Assembly (NCBI GenBank): GCA_022495005.1
Contig: JAGYXB010001966.1
Location: forward strand, 310,001-374,000
Direction of reading: 5' to 3'
DNA from: Rhyacophila brunnea
Lineage: Eukaryota > Arthropoda > Insecta > Trichoptera > Rhyacophilidae
DNA length: 64,000 nucleotides
Positions 35,272 through 44,068 of the stretch are shown one piece after another. Position 1 is the first letter of the stretch. The number at the start of each line of letters is the position of its first letter. Position numbers and translations under genes: made by a program. The notes beneath the pieces were generated by a model that saw only the letters and a list, made by a program, of their open reading frames with translations, was not told where the DNA came from and did no database searches.

Positions 35272-36109
35272 ATAGAGGCTACTATTTCCAAACCTGTCTC
35301 ACTCCAATATTGTCGAAAAATTAACCTTGAATGTCATTTTGTAAAGAAAAATACATGGTAGAAAATTTAAACCCAGTTCCATTACATACAAAATATCATT
35401 CAAAAATAACGTGAAACTTTCAAACGTGGCTTATTCCACAATCATTTAGTTTCAAATATGGATCGTTTTAAGTTAGTCTATGGGAGCTCAGCTTTGGAGT
35501 CACGTGGTTAATAGTGTCCGGTACAATTTGTATAAAAAAATTGTGTTGTGACCGCTCCACATATAATTCAAGTTTAAATGTGTTTTTTGATTAATTGAAG
35601 CAATTATTTGCATTAATAAACATAATGGACATTACTCTTTTATCTGTTACAGCATTAAAAGCTAAAAAAAGGGAAAGGAAACCAGAAAAATGGCAAAGAA
35701 ATGAAGCCAAAAAACTTCGATATTTACCGAAATGTCACAGTAAATATCGTATTTTATTTTGTAATTAAATTAATTTTTCTGATTGATAAGAGTTTTGAAT
35801 AATTGAAACTGGTCATAATCGCTATCCAAACATTGAATGTAGGCGGATTAATCCAAATTGTTAAGTTTCAAAAATGGCTCATTCCAACTGTCACTTTCAA
35901 ACTCGGCTTATTCCAAACACTAAATGTAAATAGATTCTTTATTAATATAGAAATGAATAAGTTTCCCTTTGTTTTCTATTTTAAATACGATACTCTATAA
36001 ATTAACTAAAAAATCATACATATTTAATTGGTCTGTATAACAGTTTATTGCATTTTGCCGCAGAATATGTTTTTGGGAATAAGCCGGGTTTGGAAATAGT
36101 AGCCTCCAT
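35272..36109 (+). mobile_element. TIR element carrying the start of a transposase-like protein
   Basis: Inverted ends ATAGAGGCTACTATTTCCAA (left) and, in complement, ATGGAGGCTACTATTTCCAA, followed by ACC. The inner end motif TTTCCAAACCCGGCTTATTC (from the right TIR in complement) recurs inside as TTTCAAACGTGGCTTATTCC (35,418), TTTCAAAAATGGCTCATTCC (35,866) and TTTCAAACTCGGCTTATTCC (35,898). Iterated subterminal copies of a TIR motif are typical transposase-binding arrangements. A 47-codon frame in the middle is described separately. No target duplication was resolved. Confidence 0.7.
35625..35768 (+). pseudogene. N-terminal remnant of an insect transposase-like protein
   Basis: The 47-codon frame from ATG 35,625 includes LKAKKRERKPEKWQRNEAKK and LRYLPKCHSKYR before a TAA. 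The basic K-R-R-P--W-RN--K--R segment matches the first block of an uncharacterised, multi-copy insect protein family whose later blocks appear in the 44.1-46.5 kb element (SAWKRNISANNRVKEQEYL at the equivalent place). Everything downstream is missing, so this is a deletion derivative. A possible 3' splice site (TCTGTTACAG) precedes codon 10. Family recognition is from memory and should be confirmed by search. Confidence 0.5.
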
Positions 36110-37138
36110 TATAAGTCTTACAAAAATGATATTTATTTTATTGAATTTATCTCGGAGAAAAGACGCGTAAAAATATACAATGTTATTTTTATATTTATAT
36201 ACAATGTATCAAATACTTGGTATTCACCACATATAAAAATTATTTCGCATTATTTCGTCAAATAATTCCAGTTTCCGTTTTCCTACAATGAATAAGATTC
36301 TTGGGCTTTTGAACTCATTCTTTGGAGTCCTTCAACGTAACGAATTCTTTATTTCCATAATATCATAAGGATTCTCTGATAAACCCGTATTTTGAAAAGA
36401 TATTATTTTATTAGTTATTACCCTGTGATATACAAACGAATATTTTTATTATTAAATGAATTTATCAATTTATATCAGCCCACTTTTGGTAGACCCTTTT
36501 CCTTCATTGATACATGCTGTTTTATTTATTATATTATAATGATTTTAATACGGTATCGGATAAATTGACATTTGATTAACGTTTTTGACCAAAAATCAGA
36601 GGATTCAGCTGATAGTAGGAAGAATATTTCAGTATAATATTAATAAAAATGTTAAGAGCACATGTAAACACAGCAAAAGTGAAAGAAACTATGGTGATTG
36701 ATAACCTACTCGTAAATTTTTTCTTTATGGTTATTTTTAATATGTCTTTTTTTATCCTTTCAAATTACTCGTAATATATTATGCAAGTGGCGATTGGTCG
36801 CAATTATATTGACTTAAAAATTAGTTAATAACGATATCAGCACCTGTTTTCTTAACTCACATTTTTCGCCTACGAAGATGACAATAAAATAATATAAAAC
36901 GGTTTCGTCGGTCGATGATTGTAGTGTCTTGTTTAAATTATGATAGTTATGTATTTCTCCACTGTTAATTTGTTCAATAATTCACCTGCTATATTTAAAC
37001 GCGCCATCTCCAAAATTTTGTATACTAAAATTGACACTAATCGAATTTTACGTGTTTGTCTTTTATCTTTCCTTATTATTCTATTTTTCTATTCTCTCTT
37101 ACATTACTAATATATTGTATAAATATCAATAATACGTA
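36110..37138. other. Unassigned sequence
   Basis: AT-rich; no gene, tRNA or repeat partner seen. Confidence 0.3.
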
Positions 37139-37320
37139 CTTTTTTGGCCATGTCCAATCCTAATAAGAGTAATAAGATCATAATATGGGCCTCCACAGAG
37201 CGGAGGTTTTGTATAAACAGATTTTGTTTTTACGGGAAATAGATATGACGTGTACTTGCCAGACCCAGGATTCGAACCTGTGACCCACGCTTAAGCCGCG
37301 CGACCACCGTGGGACTGTAA
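37139..37320 (-). repeat. tRNA-derived SINE (type B)
   Basis: The minus strand starts near CCCACGGTGGTCGCGCGGCT, with box A-like TGGTCGCGCGGC and a clean box B AGGTTCGAATCC, then body sequence ending GATTGGACATGGCCAAAAAA. The plus-strand copy at 51.35-51.57 kb ends with the same ATCGGACATGGCCAAAAAA. The head resembles Ser/Leu-type tRNAs (GNCGCGCGGC). Confidence 0.75.
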
Positions 37321-37517
37321 TACGTACTTAAATATTATAAAATGTTACCTACCTTTTCATTTATAATTTGCAATATTATTTTTTTCCTGTAATTTCTTTC
37401 TATTTTGTATTATTGATACCTTGTTAGGCATTATCAATAATTATTATAATTATTTATACACGAAAAGTTTGCTGGTTGCAATATCTTCTCTCAAATCAAT
37501 TTTAAACATATCTATTA

Positions 37518-37889
37518 TTAAGACGGTACTTCAGTGAAATGGCAAACAATTTTCAACTATAAGTGGGACGAAATTTTGGACTCGCTGGCAGTCGAAGAGC
37601 GAACGTCGAGCTGTGAACACGTTAATTTGTTTCGTGATGGCGACGGGAGTATTAATTCTTAAATCGTGTAAAGATGACTAAAAAACGTTACCCATTTACT
37701 TGAAAAAGAAAACATGTCAATGAATATATTATTATTGTTACTAATAGAACAATAAACAGAACATTACATGGACGCATGTTGGATTTATATGACAAATTAT
37801 ATTTCGTTCGGCACACGTCATTTTCACAATCTGCGCATCGCCTAGCCACGATCTTTTTAGACCATGCCTCAACTGAGGTATAGCCTTAA
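37518..37889 (+). mobile_element. TTAA MITE family E, copy 3
   Basis: 372 bp from TTAAGACGGTACTTCAGTGA to the complement of TTAAGGCTATACCTCAGTTG, with TTAA at both edges. Body as in copy 1. Confidence 0.75.
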
Positions 37890-38621
37890 TAATTATAATT
37901 GTCTGATTTCCTTAATAAGGTAAAAAATAAAAATAATCGAAAAAGGTTGGGAACCCACTAAGCTGAGAGTCTAAATATGGATGTCGTAACTAGCTAACAA
38001 ATTAATGAGGATGGCTATACTATATATAAATATAGGATATCGTCACAAAAATGTAACTTCAAAGTTTTGTAGTATACTAGAATAGATACGTATTTTACTT
38101 TGGGATTAAATTTAGTTTCCAGGCCGGTAAACTTTTAGGTGCTCACACTAAATAGGGCATTCAAGACTGTCGCCATTGTCACTTCAAAATTTATAATGAA
38201 AAATTTCTTTCCTTCCTGAGACACCTGCTCTAGACTGGCCTTTTCAGGTTTCTTATAGACCTGTGAATAAATAATATTACACAGGGGAAAAATGGCTCCG
38301 ACTATTTTTTCACAATTCACTTTTATGGTATTAAAATATGAAATATTTACCTGTCATTTTAATTCAGTCAGAATATAAGAAGTTGATAAGATAATTTTTC
38401 GCCCTTCGAACTATATGATCACTGACGTAAATTAATGATTAAGCTATTTAGAAACGTGAACTATATAATTATATTATGTTTTTTTTTTGTGATTTAACCG
38501 AGACTTTGACTGCGACTCGCTGTCATATCGCCTCTTCTCTTCTAGAAGGGGATCCGTCGATCAGGTCCTCACTCCTATTCTGTTAAATAACTTTGCAATT
38601 TTGCCTAGCTCTTCCGTCTTA

Positions 38622-38900
38622 AGCTGCGTTGACATGGTCCAAGTACCATCCAAGTACACTTGGATCGAGTGCCATCTCCAAGTGACAGCTTCATACTATT
38701 TATTCATATCCAAATGCACTCGTATGAGACATCTTCTTACTAATTATTCCTATCCAAGCTACTTGAACTGCGTTATACTCATCCAAGTTAACTTGGATAT
38801 GAATAAATAGTATGAAGCTGTCACTTGGATGAGACATCTTCATACTAATTATTTCTATCCAAGTCTACTTGGATCATACTTGGACCGTGTCAACGCGGTT
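38622..38900. mobile_element. TIR MITE with TTA target duplication (PIF/Harbinger-like)
   Basis: Ends AGCTGCGTTGACATGGTCCA and, in complement, AACCGCGTTGACACGGTCCA, then AGTA, giving about 24-bp inverted repeats with three or four mismatches. TTA lies on both sides (38,619-38,621 and 38,901-38,903), the three-base target typical of PIF/Harbinger elements. The interior repeats ATCCAAGT and ACTTGGAT in both orientations, with a partly duplicated GACATCTTCNTACTAATTAT segment. Confidence 0.7.
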
Positions 38901-38919
38901 TTACCCACCACCAGGACAC

Positions 38920-39255
38920 CCTTCAATTCGTCGACATTTTCATAATGTTTTTTGCAATTCGCAGCTGTACTACGTGAAGTTCATATTTAGGGCATTGTAG
39001 TGCTATATGTACAATGTCCTCTAAAACATGACATTCATCGCAGAGTTGCGATTCGCTTCTTCCCATGAGGACGTCAAATCTTTTGCCCATTGTGTGCCTT
39101 GTTCTTAGCCTCAGTATTAACTTAAGCTCATTCCTCGTCAAAGGAGACTCTACAAACCAGGGCACCTCTCGTGGTGATGGTAGAATAGAATAACTCCATT
39201 TCCCCTTTTCTAATGATGCCCTATGGTGAAAATCTATCCACATACTTTGGCCCAT
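38920..39255 (-). pseudogene. LINE ORF2 C-terminal fragment with CCHC-like motif
   Basis: The 110-codon open frame reads in part REVPWFVESPLTRNELKLIL, then RLRTRHTMGKRFDVLMGR and CDECHVLEDIVHIALQCPKY. The R---SRL-TGH...C--C----E---H----CP-Y layout is the C-terminal end common to jockey/I/R1-type non-LTR retrotransposons and some RNase H-bearing LINEs. It stops at TGA near 38,920, next to the MITE. The upstream reverse transcriptase is missing, so the frame is a truncated remnant, although still open. Confidence 0.8.
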
Positions 39256-39429
39256 TTTCTTTATAAATTATATTATGTTATTTTTTATTTTTCTTCTTCT
39301 TCGTCGTTTTGGATATTATACAATTTAATTTATCGTGAACCACTTTATATTTATCACACAAGGTGATCCTGTTATACTATCCTGTACTTAGTGGATTCAC
39401 ATTACAAGTTTAAGATGTAGTCTATAGAA

Positions 39430-40315
39430 GTAGCGAAGGGTGGAGGTAGACTGTTAAGATCCGCAATAAATAGTGCACATTAAACTTTATCAGTCATACA
39501 TATTGATTTTAATTGCAATAAGACTACAATAATTTACAGGTGGTGTTGGTTAATTTTTAAAATTCAATTGAGCATAGTTAAATGAAACGGCAAATAATTT
39601 TCAACTATAGGTGTGACGAAATTTTGGACTCGCTGGCAATCGGAGAGCGAACGTCAGTTGTGAACACGTCAATTTGTTTCATGATGGCGACGGGGGTATT
39701 AATTCTTAAATCTTGTAAAGATGACTAAAAACGTTACCCATTTACTTGAAAAATAAAACATGTCAATGAATATATTATTATTGTTACTAATAGAACAATA
39801 AACAGAACATTAAATGGACGCATGTTGGATTTATATGACAAATTCTATTTCGTATGGCACGCGCCATTTGCACAATCCGCGCATCACCTAGCCACGATCT
39901 TTTTAGACCATGCCTCAACTGAGGTATAGCCTTAAAATCTGCGAAAATCAAGCCATAATAGATAATAGTTAAAAAAATACTCGTCTATCTATAAAATATC
40001 TAAACTTATGCAATTAAATCATACATAACTTTGAATATTTTGTATCAATTATAGTTTTTTTTGGGCAAAACAATAATATGTGTAATATTATGTACCTTTT
40101 ATTAATTCAACGAAAACAAATAAGTATGAATGAAAAAGTGTGTACAATTTTGTCGTATCGCCCAAAGTATACCAAAATTATTACGGTTTGGTTAGGTAGG
40201 GTTTAATTGATTTTTAAAAATTAACCAGCGTCATCTGTAAATTGTAGTATTAGTTCAATAAAAACAAACGCGTATAACTGATAAAGTTTAGTGTGCACTA
40301 TTTATGGCGGATCTT
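39430..40315. mobile_element. Foldback element family F, copy 2, with nested MITE
   Basis: Left arm AGTGCACATTAAACTTTATC to GTGGTGTTGGTTAATTTTTA; right arm with ACCAGCGTCATCTGTAAATT to AAGTTTAGTGTGCACTATTT and GGCGGATCTTAA. The TTAA MITE at 39,570-39,935 splits the left third: the sequence ATTCAATTGAGCATAG before it and ATAATAGATAATAG after it are contiguous in the 32.6 kb copy's layout. Confidence 0.65.
39570..39935 (+). mobile_element. TTAA MITE family E, copy 4, nested in family F
   Basis: Body nearly identical to copy 3 at 37.5 kb (GGACTCGCTGGCAATCGGAG, GTAAAGATGACTAAAAACG, CACGATCTTTTTAGACCATG), right edge CTGAGGTATAGCCTTAA. The left edge GAGCATAGTTAAATGAAACGG is altered. Confidence 0.7.
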
Positions 40316-40734
40316 AAATCGTATTACTTAACAGTAATGAGTTGAATACGAGACAGGTTTTCAAAAATATATGATTATAATGGTAGGTACAGAATTTAAA
40401 ATAAATGCGAAATCAAATTATTAATAAATCTCTCAAACCGAACCCGATTGTCGCAGAATGGGAGTCATTATCGCGAGTTTTATTGTACGTTTCGCAATTT
40501 CTCTTATATTGTATTATTTCTGTATAAAACTGCTGGAAAAGTGGAATCTGTCTGTTTGTAAGATTTATGTTTAGAATAAATCACTGTCGTTTTGTGTTTA
40601 CATCCGAAATTTCAGACACTGTGTGAGTTATCAATCGAAACACGCAAACTCTAAAAGATTTAAAAATATATATTCTTATAAGAAACAGAATCTCCTCATA
40701 TCATAAAAATCTTTTGTTAAAAATATATGATAAA

Positions 40735-40965
40735 GAAAAACTAATATAATAAACTATTTTTTTATTCAACGGATAAGATACAAGATTTGATAATGTGACA
40801 TTATATATATTGAATATACCTACATCATTTCAAAACATCTCATGCATATACACACTAGAAAAAATCATTTGTAGAAAAAATACGACACCCGACGGGACTT
40901 GAACCTGTATCTACTGGATTCGCACCAGTATGCTTTTCCAATTATTACCTACGTTATAAAAACTA
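40735..40965 (-). repeat. tRNA-derived SINE (type C), minus copy
   Basis: In complement: a tRNA-like head with GCATACTGGTGCGAATCCAG (anticodon-arm-like stem CTGG/CCAG, loop without U33) and box B-like AGGTTCAAGTCCCGTCGG, then the tail TTTTTTCTAGTGTGTATATG and a 3' part matching 55.31-55.45 kb (TCAACGGATAAGATACAAGA versus TCAACGAATAATTCACAAGA). Confidence 0.75.
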
Positions 40966-41178
40966 ATTATCTCATTATGTGCTTCCAACACAACTTTTGC
41001 GTTGCCCGTTAAATAGCCATTAGATATAATTAGCTTGGTATTTAATTAGTAATTAACAGGTCCGCAAGGAATTAATTGAAACCTACCTTAATTTAATGTA
41101 CTAAAACCGATAGCCAATGTTATAACGCTAAGTATTTCATGTAACAACTACTAGTTAAAATCGTCGTAATTAACTAAG

Positions 41179-41340
41179 ATGCCCGTAGCTTAATTGGGAA
41201 TGCATACTGGCGCGAATCCAGCAGATACAAGTTCAAGTCCCGTCGGGTGTCATATTTTATTTTCTACAAAATGATTTTTTTCTAGTGTGTTCTAATGAGA
41301 TGTGATCAAAGTATGCAAATTCATAAATTCATTTATTGCA
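41179..41340 (+). repeat. tRNA-derived SINE (type C), plus copy
   Basis: Starts GATGCCCGTAGCTTAATTGG, with box A TAGCTTAATTGG, then CTGGCGCGAATCCAG, box B AAGTTCAAGTCC and CGTCGGGTGTC, whose end pairs with GATGCCC through 7 pairs including wobbles. The lack of U33 and a poor T-stem argue against a working tRNA. The tail GATTTTTTTCTAGTGTGTTC matches the minus copy 220 bp away, so the two form an inverted pair. Confidence 0.75.
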
Positions 41341-41438
41341 AACCACGCATTGATGTAAAAAAAAACGTTCTTTTATCTACATATAGATGAGAAATTGAAG
41401 CAAAAAAGCTTTTGTTTACTGATAAAGTTATGTACAAG

Positions 41439-41938
41439 TAGAGTTGGGTATTTCCCGAGAAAATATTAATCTCGAGATTCGGGATTTCCTGAAAAGAACT
41501 CTCAAGAATTCTCGAGATATTGCAAAATTTAAAAAAAACACCTGTAAAAATCGTAAAATCAGTGTAAAAACAGACAAATTCCAAAAAAATATGATTTTTT
41601 TTTATTTATGTAAGAAGACAAACAAAATAGAAGTAGAAAAACAAAAATAATTCAAGATATTACTTATTAAAATGGAGTTTTAAAAAACACACACTGTCAA
41701 TCGCTGCGTCTGACCCGACCAGTCTTTGAACGTTTTGTGTTTTCTGTCCAATTTTTTCATAGAGAAAATCGGTTTTTCAATTAATATTTGATAATAAAAA
41801 AACCCGAATCCCAAGGAAAGATCCTCGAGATTCGGGATTTCCCGAAATGTTAAAAATTTTAATTCTCATGATTCGGAAAAGAAAATCTCGAAAATTTCTC
41901 AAGAATTCCCGCCGGGAATTTTCCGAAACCCAGCTCTA
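41439..41938. mobile_element. hAT-type MITE, 500 bp, with 8-bp target duplication
   Basis: Begins TAGAGTTGGGTATTTCCCGA and ends with the complement of TAGAGCTGGGTTTCGGAAAA. TGTACAAG (41,431-41,438) and TGTACAAA (41,939-41,946) form an 8-bp duplication with one change. Subterminal zones are full of CTCGAGATTCGGGATTTC-type motifs, related in style to the 34.1 kb element. The 68- and 83-codon frames inside are non-coding. Confidence 0.88.
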
Positions 41939-41946
41939 TGTACAAA

Positions 41947-43430
41947 TAACTTCACATTTTTACTACTTACTTCCATTCCTGTATAATTCCAGAGTTATTT
42001 ACAGGAATATGTCTACAAATTGCTAGAAGAATCTTCAATTCTCACATTCACAGAATAGGATAGTATAATTAGACTTGAATTTGACATGATATACATCTCA
42101 CTTATTGGCGTATCAAAGCAGACATTTGAATATAAAATTTAGCTTTCGTAAATTTTATGTAAGCAGACGAAAGCAATATATAAATCATTATTTTTCACGT
42201 AAAATTCCGAGAAATATGTTTGTAGTTTATGCAAACAAAGCAACATACTGCAAACCAGAACGCTATGTTTTTTTGGGGTTACCAAAAGAATAAGAAAATA
42301 ATTTTCAATACAACCACACGTATAATCGTTTTATTCGATAATATTTATAAACGTTAATAGGTGCTATCATTATCTGTTGAGTTTGATCCACTTTTGGATG
42401 AAGATCTCTCTCAGCTTCTTGCACCTTTGTCGGTTCCTAGTTCTTCACTGCTACATACATCCGCTTATAACTTAATAAGTTCGTTGATTCAGGGAGTCTC
42501 TATGGTCTTTAAGTGGCCCTTGGGCACCATTTAGGAAGCATTTGTTGAGCGGTCGTATCTTTACCCCCTGTGGGGCCCGGCATGCATGGAGGGGAGATAA
42601 ACACACCAAATATACTTCAATATTAAAGAAAATATTATAATATTTTTAAATAGTGGTTGTTTTTGGAATTGCGATTATATTTTGTTTGTTTTCTTACTAA
42701 TATAAAAGACTATTTATACAATATGGCGTATGATCGCATATTTCTTGGCTACCACAAAAGGGGGTTATGATCAGTGCTTCATTATACTATGCCGAATGTT
42801 GACAACTCAATAATTAAAGTGTATCTATGTAATAATAAAAAAAATCGCTAAGAATACACGATATACCTACCCTTAGTGTTACCTAGTGGAACCATGAGGT
42901 TTTGCGGATTACCATTACTAGTCATTATAAAATGATTGTTATAGCTATCATATCAATATTAACAATACATTGAAGGTACTATGGTCTTGAATATTAAATC
43001 GGTGGTTCCTAAAAATAAATTTTAATTTTGGTAGTAATGTAAAATGAACAAAAAACATAAATATTTAATAAAAAAATGTATTTTGACAAAGTTGTTACAT
43101 CAGATGTTTAGCTCAATGATGATATGTTTCCCAGTATCTAAAATCCACTCTGATATAATGAACATAAATAAATATAAAATTGTGGAAGAGAAAAGCTGAT
43201 ATAATAGGCGGTTTAAATATTTAAAATTTGTGGTAAACTGAATACTTTCCATTTTACTACCAAATCCCATACGATCGTTTTACACTTTTCATAATAGTAA
43301 TGTCAATACACTAATTTGTATATATATATATAGAAAATAGCGTTAAAATTTCAGTTTGGCTTATTTCATGTAATTTAGTTTCAGGGATTTATCAATATAA
43401 TCATGTAACTTAAGAGATTATTCTGTTGGT
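41947..43430. other. Unassigned sequence
   Basis: No confident feature. The 42,340-42,600 stretch is GC-richer and ends in a purine-rich GGGGCCCGGCATGCATGGAG; it may be old LINE sequence but no frame supports this. Confidence 0.3.
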
Positions 43431-43549
43431 TGTGAACGGCACTTTGTTTAAGTATTCCCAGTTGATAAACACTGTACAAAAACATAAACCGCTTGTCTAA
43501 AAATCCGCTCCCTTTTTGTTTGAATTATTTCCCCTTCCGCTAGCTTTAT

Positions 43550-43740
43550 GCAAATGACACTTCGCGGTACGTCACGGTACCGAGTACACAAGACGGCGGT
43601 ACCCGCGCGAAGTACCCGCCACCGGGATACCACGCAAATAAACTTCTGCCACAAAGGCCTGACGTCTATTGCAACCGGCGGAGGCGACAAGTGAAGTCTA
43701 AGCCGAGCGATGTGCTCGGAGAATTTATCGTCGCTTATGA
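43550..43740. promoter_or_regulatory. CpG-rich island with octamer and CRE-like motifs
   Basis: About 190 bp that are clearly GC-rich and carry some 16 or more CpGs in AT-rich surroundings. Contains the octamer ATGCAAAT (43,547-43,554 region), GGTACGTCACGGTACC with a CGTCA half-site inside a GGTACC-type palindrome, and CCCGCGCGAAG. This could be a promoter or first exon, an enhancer, or a GC-rich transposon relic. The 80-codon minus-strand frame covering it (43,448-43,690) is likely a by-product of GC content. Confidence 0.35.
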
Positions 43741-43898
43741 AATAAATTTGAAAAACAATAGAACATTTTGGCGGGAAGAGTTTTAATTTTGAATATGGGT
43801 GTTCTCTTTTTGAATGTATACATCAGTTTATTTATGGAATATTTAAAAATTTGAAGACAATACACGAGAAGCAAGACAGTTGCTAAAACATGATTAAA

Positions 43899-44068
43899 AT
43901 TACAAGATAAAAAGAACTTTTTATATACAACGTTTTTAAATTTTCTGTTGAATTATTATGCTCAATATGCTCAAACTTGTACTTGATATGAAGTAAATAA
44001 AAAACAAACAAACAAATATAGAATACTGAAATGTCATTTTGATTTCCATAGCAACGCACTATAATATA
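43899..44068 (+). repeat. Dispersed repeat family D, copy 4, left half
   Basis: ATTACAAGATAAAAAGAAC to TTCCATAGCAACGCAC, after which the family sequence stops at the inserted 2.4 kb transposon. The right half resumes at 46,477. Confidence 0.75.

Noticed and set aside
40885..41255. Possible pair of genuine tRNA genes
   Set aside because: Box A and box B are good, but the anticodon loop lacks U33, the T-stem is poorly paired and both copies share a non-tRNA tail, so they are SINE heads.
43448..43690. 80-codon minus-strand frame in the CpG-rich island as a gene
   Set aside because: High GC reduces stop codons; the peptide has no recognised motif and no splice or start context was convincing.
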